From assembly GCF_000143415.4 (NCBI RefSeq), contig NW_003314350.1, positions 186,001 through 250,000 of the forward strand: 64,000 nt of DNA, in the 5' to 3' direction. This document shows positions 1 to 10,256 of this stretch, one piece after another. The notes beneath the pieces are model-generated. The model did not search any database and had not been told where the DNA came from. It was given only the letters and a program-made list of their open reading frames with translations. Origin of the DNA: Selaginella moellendorffii. Taxonomy: Eukaryota; Streptophyta; Lycopodiopsida; Selaginellales; Selaginellaceae. The translations under genes were made by a program, and so were the position numbers. Each line of letters starts with the position of its first letter. Position 1 is the stretch's first letter.

Positions 1-242
1 CATGATTAATATTATAACAAGAATAAAATTCTAAAAACTCAAATTTAGATAATCCAAAAGCCAGGTTTTCCTGTATGAGATCTTGCAAAATTAATCCAAT
101 AGCTAGAATTGTTTTAGGCTTCTAGTTCTAATGGTTGAGATTTTAAGATTTTAAATTTGGATATTCCGAGCCATTCTGAAGTCATTTATTTATTTAAAAT
201 TAAATGCTTGGAATTATAAGAACCCTAGTTTAGCCATGGTGG
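1..242. other. AT-rich upstream region of the first PPR gene
   Basis: No coding region is visible. The block is AT-rich and leads into the PPR gene. A telo-box-like AACCCTAG lies at about 221-228, just before the start codon, in the same place relative to the gene as in several other genes of the window. An ATG at 236 is out of frame with the PPR and is not the start. Confidence 0.6.
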
Positions 243-3200
243 ATGGAGAGGAGGGATTCCAGGCTCGTCTACCAGGCGCTTGTGGACGAGGGCGTCAAGC
301 CGAGCATTGGCGTTCTTCTCGCAGCGATCAAGGTATGTAAGAATTCACGGGATTTACAAACCGGTAGGAGGATTCACGGGGATGTGATCAACAACAGGGA
401 ATTCTCGTCTCACCGCTTCGTGGCAAGCGCATTGGTGGACATGTATGCGAAATGCGGCCGACTGGGGGATGCCAGGAGGGTGTTCGAGAGCATGAGCTCT
501 CACGACTTGGTGTCGTGGAATTGCATGATCCAAGGCTATGCTCAGAGAGGGGAGATGGATTTAGCACTGGAACTCTACGATCGGATGCAAAGACAGGGCT
601 GCGATCCAAACCGAGGGACGCTGCTCGCTGCTCTCAAGGCATCCGTGAGCCTGGCTGAGAGAGAAGAAGAAGAAGTAGAAGAAGAAAGCTCGAAAGTTTC
701 TAGACGAACGAAGCGTGGACAGTGCTTGGAAAGAGGCCGAGAGATACACTCTCACGCTGTGAAGACTGGCAACGAGCTCGATCCTTTCGTGGCCAACACT
801 TTGGTGGCCATGTATGCAAAGTGTGGAAGCATGGAAGAGGCTCACGAGATTTTCGACAAGATGAGGCAGCGGGACGTGGTGTCCTGGAACTGCTTGGTGA
901 TGGGATACGCGAAGAACGAGCAAGGCGAGATGGCTCTGGAACTCTTCTCGCGGATGGAAGAACAAGGCTGCCAAGCAAACGCTGTGACTTTTCTCGGTGC
1001 TCTCAAGGCTTGCGTGAGCTTGGCTGAGAAAGAGCAAGGCACGCTCGTCCAGGGAAGGGTGATAAAGTGCGAGTGCCTTGAGCGAGGGAGAAGGATCCAC
1101 TCCCGAGCTGCAGAAACTTTGGGACCGGATCTCTTCGTGGCGAATGCTCTTATCGATTTCTACTCGAGGTGTGGAAGCTTAGACGAAGCACGCAGTGTTT
1201 TCGAGATCTTGGACAGGCGCCGAGACGTGGTCTCATGGAATTCCATCATCCAGGGGTGTGCTCAATCTGGAGAGGGAGATCTGGCTCTAAGTTTCTATCG
1301 AGCTATGAAAGGTGACGGCTTCCAGCCGAACAGGGTGACGGTTCTTGCCGCGTTGAAAGCTTGTGTGAGCTCGGCTGAAAAAGAAGAAGATGGAGATCCG
1401 GAGAGCAGAGTTTCATCGGCAAAGTTAGCTCGAATCCAAAAGCGTTTGGAGCAAGGCCGAGAGATTCACTTCGAAGCAGCCAAGCTTGGACTGGACTCCG
1501 ACGTTTTTGTGGCCAGCGCGCTCGTCGACATGTATGCCAAGTTCGGGAGCTTGCCGGAAGCTCGCAAAATTTTTGAGAGTATGAAGAAGCGGAGCGTAGT
1601 TCCCTGGACCGCCATTATCATGGCCTATGCTCAAAACGGCGATGGAGAGATGGCTTTGCGACTCTACTCACGCATGGAAGACGAAGGCTGTGCTCCAAAC
1701 CGGGTCACCGTTCTCGCTGCTCTCAAGGCTTGCGTGACTCTGTCGGAGAAAGAGCCCGCCATGAAAGAGCTCTCGCTGGGAAAAGGAAAAGCTATACACC
1801 GGCAGGCCGTGGAAATGGGAGTGGACTCGGAGCTCTTCGTCGCCAACGCTCTCATCGACATGTACTCGAGGTGTGGCAGCATGGCGGACGCGTCTCAAGT
1901 TTTCCATGGCATGAAGGCTCGAGATATCGTCTCCTGGAACTCCATCATCCAAGGATTTGCACAGCGGGAAGGAGGAGATCCAGAGACGGCCTTGAAACTC
2001 TACTCGAGAATGCGGGACGAAGGGAAGTGCTCGTCAAACCAAGTGACAACTCTCGCAGCACTGAGAGCGTGTGTGATTCTCTCCGAGCGGGAAGACGCAC
2101 GAAAGCTAGCCGATGTCGGTGTGAAAGTCAAGAGCTTGGAAAGAGCTCGAGGCATTCATGGCGGAGTTCTCGGGAAACCCGAGACTTTGGTGGCCAACAC
2201 TTTGATCGACGTTTACTCGAAGTGTGGCAGCATGAGCGATGCTCGCCAAGTCTTCGATGGTATGGAGGAGAAGCAACGTACCACAGTTTCGTGGACGGCC
2301 ATTATCATGGGCTACGCGGGGAATGGCGATGGCGAAGAAGCTCTGGAGCTGTTCGAGCGTATGATGAAGGAAGGGAGCTTTGCTCCGAGTGAAGTAACTC
2401 TTCTCGGTGCCTTGAAGGCTTGCTCAAGCCTTGCAGAAAAAGAAGAGGCGATTTACGTCCAAGGCAAGGCTGTGAAAGCTCGTAGCTTGGAACGGGGAAG
2501 ATATCTTCACTCTCAAGCGATCAAGCTTTGGAACAGGGACGAAGAGCTCAACGTGTTCTTAGCCAATGCTTTGATCGACATGTATGCAAAGTGTGGAGAA
2601 ATGGTGGAAGCCCAACAAGTCTTTGACGAACTGGACCACCGGAAGAGCGTGGTTTCATGGAACTCGATGATCCAAGGCTATGCTTACGCTGGAAATGGTG
2701 TTAAGGCTTTGGAACTGTTTGATCGGATGGATGTATTCCAAAGAGATGGAGTAACTTATCTGGCAGCTCTCAAGGCTTGTGCGAGCATTGGAAGAAAGAG
2801 TCTTGGAAAAGGACGAGTCATACACGAAGAATTTATAGGAATGGACAATATCAATGACAATAGAATAGATGTATTGCTGGCTAACTCGCTTATAGACATG
2901 TACGCGAAGTGTGGAAGCCTGGATGAATCCTGGATGGTTTTCGAGAGGATTCATCCAAAACAACGAACAATCTCTTCGTGGAACTCTATCATTCTTGCTC
3001 ATGCTGAGAGTGGCGAGGAAGAACAGGCTATGGAGCTCTACTCGCAGATGAAAGACTTGGAAAACTTCCAGCCGGATGCGGTAACTTATTTTGCGGTGCT
3101 CAAGGCCTGTGGGAACTTAGCAGCGCTTGAGACTGGCAAGAAGATCTGCAACGAGATTCGAGAAGTTCCAGGGAAACTCCAAGATCAAGTGATGCTCGCA

Positions 3201-3809
3201 AACTCTATCGTCAGTTTCTTCGCGAAATGTGGATGCATGGACGATGCCGAGCGAGTTTTTCACTCGATTTCCAGGAAAAACATTGGCTCCTGGAGTGCTC
3301 TCATCGCCGGATATAGCTTCCATGGTGACACTGATCGAGTGTTTGAGCTCCTAGAAACGATGATCCAGGAAAAAGATCCTCGCCTCCTACCAAATGAGAT
3401 GATCTTTCTTTCAGTGCTCAATGCTTGCAGCCATGCTGGGCTCGTCGAGAAAGGCTTGGAGCTCTTTGATGTGATGCGCTACACGTATGGGATCCCAGCA
3501 GGGATCCACCACTACGCTTGCATGGTGGATCTTTTAGCTCGAGCAAACAAGCTTGATGAAGCTTTGGCGATGGTGGAAGGCATGCCTGTGGAGGCCGACG
3601 CAGTGGTGTGGACGTCGCTGCTGGCTGGAGCCACGAAGTGGAAGAATGCAAGGATTGGACGCATTGCATTTGAGAAAGGATTGGAACTAGGTTCTGGCAA
3701 AGATCGTGTAGCAAACTTGATTCTCATGTCTAATCTCTATGCAAGCCTTGGAAGGTTTGAGGAGGTGATAAAGATCCAAGACATGAAAGAACAATTACAT
3801 AATTCATAA
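243..3809 (+). CDS. PLS-class pentatricopeptide repeat protein (E-type, no DYW)
   Basis: A single-exon 1188-residue PPR protein. The family binds organellar RNA one base per repeat and acts in editing, splicing or stabilisation in plastids or mitochondria. The sequence shows nine P-L-S-like cycles, each marked by a motif of the type MYAKCGSxxEA (for example near residues 67, 190 and 310). The C-terminus has the usual E-type region (HHYACMVDLLARA, then EADAVVWTSLLAG and NLYASLGRFEEV) and stops before any E+ or DYW deaminase domain. Odd feature: most cycles carry a charged insert of about 15-30 residues between a SLAEKEE-like segment and the next LERGREIH helix, making the protein long for its class. 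The ATG at 243 opens the longest frame; an organellar targeting peptide is not obvious. The E-type call is firm; the RNA target is unknown. Confidence 0.93.
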   Translation: MERRDSRLVYQALVDEGVKPSIGVLLAAIKVCKNSRDLQTGRRIHGDVINNREFSSHRFVASALVDMYAKCGRLGDARRVFESMSSHDLVSWNCMIQGYAQRGEMDLALELYDRMQRQGCDPNRGTLLAALKASVSLAEREEEEVEEESSKVSRRTKRGQCLERGREIHSHAVKTGNELDPFVANTLVAMYAKCGSMEEAHEIFDKMRQRDVVSWNCLVMGYAKNEQGEMALELFSRMEEQGCQANAVTFLGALKACVSLAEKEQGTLVQGRVIKCECLERGRRIHSRAAETLGPDLFVANALIDFYSRCGSLDEARSVFEILDRRRDVVSWNSIIQGCAQSGEGDLALSFYRAMKGDGFQPNRVTVLAALKACVSSAEKEEDGDPESRVSSAKLARIQKRLEQGREIHFEAAKLGLDSDVFVASALVDMYAKFGSLPEARKIFESMKKRSVVPWTAIIMAYAQNGDGEMALRLYSRMEDEGCAPNRVTVLAALKACVTLSEKEPAMKELSLGKGKAIHRQAVEMGVDSELFVANALIDMYSRCGSMADASQVFHGMKARDIVSWNSIIQGFAQREGGDPETALKLYSRMRDEGKCSSNQVTTLAALRACVILSEREDARKLADVGVKVKSLERARGIHGGVLGKPETLVANTLIDVYSKCGSMSDARQVFDGMEEKQRTTVSWTAIIMGYAGNGDGEEALELFERMMKEGSFAPSEVTLLGALKACSSLAEKEEAIYVQGKAVKARSLERGRYLHSQAIKLWNRDEELNVFLANALIDMYAKCGEMVEAQQVFDELDHRKSVVSWNSMIQGYAYAGNGVKALELFDRMDVFQRDGVTYLAALKACASIGRKSLGKGRVIHEEFIGMDNINDNRIDVLLANSLIDMYAKCGSLDESWMVFERIHPKQRTISSWNSIILAHAESGEEEQAMELYSQMKDLENFQPDAVTYFAVLKACGNLAALETGKKICNEIREVPGKLQDQVMLANSIVSFFAKCGCMDDAERVFHSISRKNIGSWSALIAGYSFHGDTDRVFELLETMIQEKDPRLLPNEMIFLSVLNACSHAGLVEKGLELFDVMRYTYGIPAGIHHYACMVDLLARANKLDEALAMVEGMPVEADAVVWTSLLAGATKWKNARIGRIAFEKGLELGSGKDRVANLILMSNLYASLGRFEEVIKIQDMKEQLHNS

Positions 3810-4916
3810 AAATAAAATTCTAATTAAAACATTTTTATAACTACTTTTTCTATTTTTTAATAATTATTAAATGAATTATGGAGTTTAAATGAATAATGTA
3901 TTTATTATTAAATAAGAAATGATTTGAAATACATATTCAATTAATCTAAAAACTCTAACTGAAATAAAAGTGTTAAACAGCTGAGGTCAAACTTTAAATG
4001 CTTACATTTGCATTTTTTATTAAAATTTTAATTTATGTATAAGTTATTAAGTTTCATTTTGCATACACCATATTATACTCAAATTTAAATTTCATCTTGG
4101 ACTTAGGTTTGGGCTGGAATGTAAACACGTGGGGTGAAAGTTTAAAATATTTATCTCCCTAAAGTGTGATAAATTGTGATTTTTGAAAAGTTAATAGGGA
4201 TAAAAGAATATTATTTTAAAGAGGTTTAAAGTTTAATTGGTAAACAACATATAAAATATAATTAGAAAAATTATTTAATAAAATTATTAGTCATTAAATT
4301 ATTAGATTCTATGTAATACTTTTAGTTTTTTAAACAGTAGTAAATATATTAACAATTAAAGTCAATAAAATAATTTAATAGTTATTAATGAATGCTTGCT
4401 TCAATGCCAGGCTGGCACTGTTGGCAGATTTCCCAGGCAAAGGACATTGAGCATATGGAGCATGCTGTGAGCAATATTTTTATTGTCTAATTTGTTAAGT
4501 GCAATAGTAGTAATTTTAGTAAAAAAAAGATTTTTTTTAAATATACAGGCAAATTAATGAGATATTTTTTGGAGCATAAAGGAAAAACACACAAAATAAT
4601 GTTTTAAACTTTTAAATTTAAAAGACTTTTAACCCTAAATATTCCAAAATCCTTATTTGATTGGAAAAAAAAATGCATTTTGCATTTCTATCATTTTCAA
4701 CTATAATTTCTCAAAAAAATATCCAAGAGTTAAAATTGTCTATAAATAATTGTGTCATGTTGCTTTGGTGAATATGAGTGATATGAAGCATAATCCATCC
4801 TTGCAAAACAGTCTCTTAATGTTGATCTTTGGAGCCAATGTTTGCATTGAATCAAAGCTTTGTTGTTCGAGTCCCTGGAAGTTAAACCCTACTCTGTGTT
4901 TTAGGGTTTTGGCGCT
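3810..4916. other. AT-rich intergenic spacer between PPR and ORC3
   Basis: About 1.1 kb of strongly AT-rich DNA with many homopolymer runs. I found no exon-like block with splice sites on either strand. The last 40 bases contain a telo-box-like TTAGGGTTTT (4901-4910) directly before the ORC3 start codon, so the ORC3 promoter lies at the right edge. Confidence 0.6.
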
Positions 4917-7900
4917 ATGGCGGAGGACTCCGAGGAGGAGTGCGGCGCGCCTGACGACAATCGCTTGCAGGTAAGCGAGAGTTTCGGAGAATGCAGGATG
5001 TGTGACCCGCGATGCTGTGTTTTTCCCCTCGGAAGTCTTGCTTTGTGCTTCATAGCTCGAGAAGCAAGGCGAGGAAGGACAGGGTTGTCTCGCGCCTTCT
5101 TCCGGATGAGCCTGAATGCTGCGAGCAATGGCGCAAGGACGCGTTTGATAAATTCTGGAGGCACGTCGAGAGCGTTGTCGAGGTAGAAAACACGTTTTCC
5201 TTCGAGGTTCTTTAAATTTTTTTTCTTTAGTCTACCCTCGAGGATGGAAATGCGGATTGTTTTAGCAGCATTGAGCAGTGGATTTGCAACAGCCAGTTTT
5301 GCAAAGAGCAAATAAAGCTGTACAGCTTTTGCAACGCAAGCTCCTCTCGGCTTAGTTCCGCTTTGCTGTTTTCAGGTAATGTTGTGTTTTCCTCCGTTGT
5401 TTTAGTGATGGATCCATTCTTTTCTCTTTTTATTTTCTTTTGCAGGATCCGTGGACTCGTCTGACACGCATGCCATTTTCGATGGCCTTTGCTCGCATTT
5501 GCAGAAGCAAAATAGGTGCCGTGTTGCTCGCTTGCAGCCTCACCTTTTACTTGGCAAGCATGGCGTGAATTCTCCTCTGCGAAGCCTTTTCAAGCAGTTC
5601 ACCGGAATCACTCCTGAGGTTTGGCTCTCTTGTCTTGAGCTTGAGGAATCCTGATGTTTACGTTTCAGACTACAGACATGGAAATTCTTGCTGCTTGGCA
5701 CCAGGAATCTTGTAATGAGCAATATCCACTGGTTGTCATTGTCGAGGACGCAGAGCATTCCCACAGCTCCGTCTTAGCAGAGCTTGTAGTTATCTTGAGG
5801 TTCGTAACGTTGTTTCTGTGGCTTCCTGTTCTTAACTTAAGGCGCTTTCTTTTCTTCGTTTCCAGTGAATGGGCTGCACAACTTCCTCTTGTTCTTATCA
5901 TGGGAATGGCAATGACTGAGGACTCGTTACAAATGATGTTGCCAGCGAGTGTGACCGGACGACTTCATGTTCATAGTTTTTATTTGAAATCGCCTCTTCA
6001 CAGGCTAGAAGCGGTCGTGCAGGCTGTTCTGATTGACTTGCCTTTCGTTTTTACCTGGGGAACGGCTGTGGTGAAGGACTTCTATGAATTTTTCTATTCG
6101 CATGACAACACTGTTACTTCCTTCCTCAGACTTCTCAAGGTACTTTATAATGTCTATTGTATTCTTATCCATTTTATTAAACAGGTTTCGTGTATGGAGC
6201 ATTTCTCCAAGCAGCCTTTAAGTTTTTTGTGCGTAAATCTCGTCGATTCTACAAGTCAGGTCACGCCGCGCGAATCAATCTCATGGTCCTGACTCTTGGC
6301 TTTCCAGGTGGAGTTTGAAAAGTTCTGCAAGAAGCTTCCATCTGCACACTTGAAATATGCGTCCATTCTTTCACCTTCGCAAGGGTGATTTTTTGCTGGT
6401 CTTTTTCCCGTGTTGACGCGCGTCCCGGCTTTTTGGCAGTGACGATATATCACAGAAGATTGCAGCAGCACTTTGGAGCTACAAAGCAAATAGACGGTGT
6501 TGGAGCATGGCTTTTCAGGTGAGGGCTTTTGAGCTTTTGTGTGTTCCAACTTCTATAACGTTATTTTTTCCTGCAGTGTTTCCTCGCAGCTGGGTTACAT
6601 ATGAACTTTAAGTTTGCAGACGTGTATTACGGGGCGCTAACATCTTCAAAATTCTCTGCAGTGGTCAAGGACGAAAATGTTTTGTCTCTGATAACTGAGA
6701 GAATGAAGTAAGTCTTATTCCGGCATATAAGATACGCCTGACTTCTTTCTGCAGATATTTAGCTGTCTCGACCATGTCGGAACTTTTAAAAGAATGGACG
6801 TTACTGACTTCTCATAATGGACAAGTAAGAGAGACGCACTGATTTCTGTAGTAAGCTGCGTCGGTTTGGTTTGCTAGTGCAGCAAAGATCTCGAAGCTCT
6901 ACGCAAACAATTATCGTCGACCGATCCAGCGGATGTGGCTCCTCCATTGCAGTCATCTTTCTGTGGCACTCCCTCAATGACAACTCGTAGGATGAGAGCT
7001 CTTATGGGCTGCAGTTCACCACCCGGTGTTTCACACTGCAACGATCCAAAGCCAACGGAACAGCCGAAAGGGTACGATATGTTTTCTTTATCTCGTGACG
7101 CAGCTAATTCAAATCGAAGTTTAGAGACCAGAAAGCTAAATCGATGAGGATGGCAATGGAGTTTTTGGAGCGCCTGCAGAGGTATTTGTGGTAGAGTCTT
7201 GGACAGTAGCAGACATTTTGCTTGATCTTGTGCAGGGATTACATTGTAGCACCTGAATCAATACCATTTCATGATGTGTTTTGCTTTAAGGATGTGAATG
7301 CACTGAAACAGGTACTGATTTCTCTTAATACGTTTTCAAGGAGCGCGCTCATTCATATTGTTTCAGGCAATGACGGGAGAAACGCGTAAGCGTGTCCATT
7401 CGGACCTTCTTTCGTCGCAGGCCACGCTGAAATGCGAGTGTTGTCCTAGTAATGGCTCTCCGGCGTTCTCTCTCCACGACACTGCTCTTGCGTAAGAGTT
7501 TTTGTAAACTCTTATGTTTGTTAACTCATAGTTAATTGTGTGTAGGTACGCTCTGTCCCTTGAGCACAACGAGCTTGTTAATGTCCATGATTGGTACCAA
7601 TCCTTCGAATTTTTGCATTCTGAGAACAAATCAGCTGAGACAAGTAGGAAGCGAGGTGCGAAGCGAAAAGTGTTTTCAAGCTCGGAAGGTGAAATTCCAA
7701 AGCCAGCGGTAGCATCCATCCAGTAAGTGGCTCTAAGGTTTTCGCTTTGTTTCTTTTCTTAACTTGGTTAAAAACAGGGCCAGATTCTGCAAAGCTGTCG
7801 CAGAGCTTCATGTCACGGGGCTCCTTCGTCTTCCCAAGAAGCGACGTCCCGATTCCGTGCAAAGGATTTCCATTGGCTTCTCCTCAGAATCCTGTACGTA

Positions 7901-8003
7901 CACGTCGATGTTTTCCTTAAGATGTGAATCTGACCACCCCGCGTGTAACAGGAGTTCGTCATCACGGAATTCTTTCACGTACCTCCGCATGCCGCAGTGC
8001 TGA
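4917..8003 (+). CDS. ORC3: Origin recognition complex subunit 3
   Basis: ORC3 is a core subunit of the nuclear complex that marks replication origins and loads MCM helicase. I could join 17 exons, all with GT-AG introns of about 45-70 bp and one continuous frame: 4917-4970, 5036-5182, 5231-5375, 5446-5618, 5669-5799, 5866-6139, 6185-6259, 6308-6384, 6440-6518, 6577-6707, 6755-6824, 6878-7071, 7125-7181, 7236-7311, 7367-7491, 7546-7722 and 7778-8003, giving 736 residues. Family features: an N-terminal CFVLHSS segment, the degenerate AAA+-like region (PLVVIVEDAEHS, LPLVLIMGMA), and the C-terminal winged-helix part with ALEHNELVNVHDWYQSF and RRPDSVQRISIGF. The last exon may instead splice at 7893/7952, which creates an immediate stop four residues after the conserved end. 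The start is the first ATG after a telo-box. Confidence 0.93.
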
Positions 8004-8053
8004 TTATTTAAGAAGCACGGAGATCAGCATTTGTGAGGCGAGCGAGTAGGAAG

Positions 8054-8413
8054 ATGAAGAGGATTTCCATGCTGCTCGTCGTCGCCGTTATGGCAATTGC
8101 GATGTATGGAGCCAGTGCGGACTACTGCGACCTCACAACGCTTCTTCCTTGTCTGTCATCCGTGATTGGTGACAAGCCAACGCCTCCTTCGGAAGAATGC
8201 TGTGCGGTCGTGAGAGTTGTGGATCCCGACTGTGTGTGCGGTCACGTAGGAGACGATGAAGGCATCACTGGAATCAACGTCAAGCTGGCGGCTCAGATCC
8301 CCAAAAAGTGTGGGAGGCACGTCCCCAAAGGATTCAAGTGTGGAGGTAACTTTCTCTTATTCGGGCTTTCTTCTGATTCTGATATGTTTCCAGATGTTCC
8401 GGTTCCTTCGTGA
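8054..8413 (+). CDS. Secreted lipid-transfer-like protein (8-cysteine motif, DIR1-like)
   Basis: A small secreted protein: signal peptide of about 22 residues (MKRISMLLVVAVMAIAMYG), then the full eight-cysteine pattern C-x-C-x-CC-x-CxC-x-C-x-C (YC, LPC, ECC, CVC, KKC, FKC). The family folds into a four-helix bundle with a hydrophobic tunnel and carries lipids in the cell wall or apoplast; DIR1-type members act in systemic defence signalling. Exons 8054-8345 and 8394-8413 flank a 48-bp intron. Because 48 is a multiple of three, intron retention keeps the frame and the same stop, only adding 16 residues. The start is the first ATG; it lies about 50 bp after the end of ORC3, so the ORC3 3' end and this promoter must overlap. 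Confidence 0.85.
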   Translation: MKRISMLLVVAVMAIAMYGASADYCDLTTLLPCLSSVIGDKPTPPSEECCAVVRVVDPDCVCGHVGDDEGITGINVKLAAQIPKKCGRHVPKGFKCGGNFLLFGLSSDSDMFPDVPVPS

Positions 8414-8472
8414 GCTCTGTGTAGTATTTAACCTGTCGCATTGATCTACTCGTCCTGAGAACATTGGTTCTT

Positions 8473-9780
8473 ATGAATACGAGATGGAACTTCATCGAAC
8501 CCGATAAGCTTTGGCTCGAGATTGGTTTCCTAGATCCATTTGATGATGCAGGTAGTTTTTCGTGCTGCGCTCTGTCGAGGTTGGTTAACTATGTCTTGCT
8601 CTGAGTTTTCATTTTCTCATCCTGGAACTTGAGGTCAGCCTCAAGAGGGCAGATGAGAAACGAGTATCATTCTTAGATTATGGCTGATGTCGCTCAACTT
8701 GCTGGCTCGGAAGCCATGGAGAACAACATAAGGCTTCCTCTCTTCTTCTCGTGTTTATGATTCTAACATTCCATAGACCGATTGTCTTCTGGCACTGGCC
8801 ACCCTTCAACATACTCCAGATGAGAAACTTTCAGAGAGGAGTTGCATGCTTCAAGGACTCGAGCTGACCAGGTTTGACTAGTTGTCTGGACTTTTTGTGC
8901 TATCAGTGTGTTCCTTGTTAGCATAAAAACACTGCGCAAGCTAATGAAGAGCTGGAGGAGGCAAGTTCAAAGAGGAGGTGAACACTTATATATGCCGCTA
9001 ATGGCGTTTTTGCAGGTTACGAAATCACAGGACACTGTTTACCACTGCTTCTGAGCAGCAGAAAACTTCTCTCTCTTTTTCCCAGATTCATGCGCTTAAT
9101 AATTTCGTTTTGCAAAACCGTTTTCTTTTGGATCGTGTGGAAGCAAAGCATATAAATTCAGCCAAGAAGGACCGCAGGACGAAAACCACCAGGAGTTCGT
9201 ACGTGATTTTTCTCTTCCGAATACAGAGAAGAACGAATTTGTCTTGTAAGCTGGCTGTTTTCTTTTTACAATAGCTTGAGGTTCATAACGACCTTTGCGG
9301 ACAGTGATGTGAGGAATTTTGGGTGCTTTGGGTATAATTGGCTGAAGCTACGCTAAACGTTAGTTCACAGGTTAAAGATCTTGCACGGAAGTCAGAGAGC
9401 CACTGAACTACTGATCTTGTGCATGAATGGTGCAAGAGTTTCGAAAAGTTTTTCGATGCACGCACAGGCTCAGATGCGTCTGCCTGGCGTGGAAAGAAGC
9501 GGTGGACCACAGGGACAGCGATAGGTTCTTTCGCCAAAAGAGAGGAGTTGCGTGAAGAAATACTCGACGTGTGAAATCCTCAACGATCATTACTTAAGCA
9601 AAAAAGCAAAGAAAAAAAAACTGGATTTGTCAACTCTACCGATTGCATCTCATGGATCTTAACGTCGTTAAGAAACAAAAGCTTATAGCGGATCAAAATG
9701 AAAAGCGCAAGACTGCTTCAAGACATGAAGAGCGTGGTAGCCATGTCAAAACAAAAGGACATTACAAATGGCATACATAA
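8473..9780 (+). CDS. Unrecognised multi-exon gene (reconstructed, partly uncertain)
   Basis: No single long frame exists here, but short blocks with GT-AG borders join in one frame. A possible first exon is 8473-8551. An exon from about 8829 to 8876 feeds 8922-8977, then 9016-9198, 9275-9308, and a last long frame reaching 9572-9574. A further block (about 9670-9780, ending KGHYKWHT) can be joined by a donor at 9569. The conceptual protein is hydrophilic and helix-rich (segments such as ANEELEEASSKRR, NNFVLQNRFLLDRVEAKH, SFEKFFDARTG, SFAKREELREEILD) with a basic tail. If 9371-9436 is exonic there is an in-frame TGA at 9404; using the acceptor at 9436 removes it. I do not recognise the family. 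Exons upstream of 8829 are the least certain. Confidence 0.42.
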
Positions 9781-10256
9781 ATCCATACCAATTTTATTTA
9801 TTTTTGTTTTTAAGTTTTGTAATTAATGTTGATACTTTTCCAGCCAAATGATCCACATGCAGAAAATCTAGAATGCATATACGTGTTGCAATCCTCTTGG
9901 TTGTAAAGATCTGCTGTGTTTGTGCTTCCATCTGGGTGCCACTCAAAGCCATAACTGGATGAAGGATCTAGGATCAAAACCAAAAAGAAAAAGAAAATTA
10001 ATAAAGACTAGCATTTTTAACCTAGATGTGTTTTTCTTTCCTTTAAACACATCTAGCAAGTTTGACTTAATCTTGGTAGTATTTCATTTAATTGAACTAA
10101 TGATTGAGACATTTCTATAAGACAGAAAGAATTAAATAAAGATTAGTCTATAATATATTTAAAATCTGCTTTGCCAAGAAAGTTTTGAGCTGTTTCTATA
10201 ATCTAGCTTTCTCTGCTAGCTTTCAGAAACTTGATCTTCAAACTAATCACGCTATC
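9781..10256. other. Intergenic spacer before the receptor kinase gene
   Basis: AT-rich spacer of about 475 bp between the reconstructed + strand gene and the 3' end of the receptor kinase. A 66-codon AT-rich open frame at 9920-10120 has no recognisable content and looks accidental. I see no RNA gene. Confidence 0.5.

Noticed and set aside
561-2392. Frames of 179 and 220 codons within the first PPR gene
   Set aside because: Other-frame readings of a highly repetitive PPR sequence; the periodic content mirrors the real repeats.
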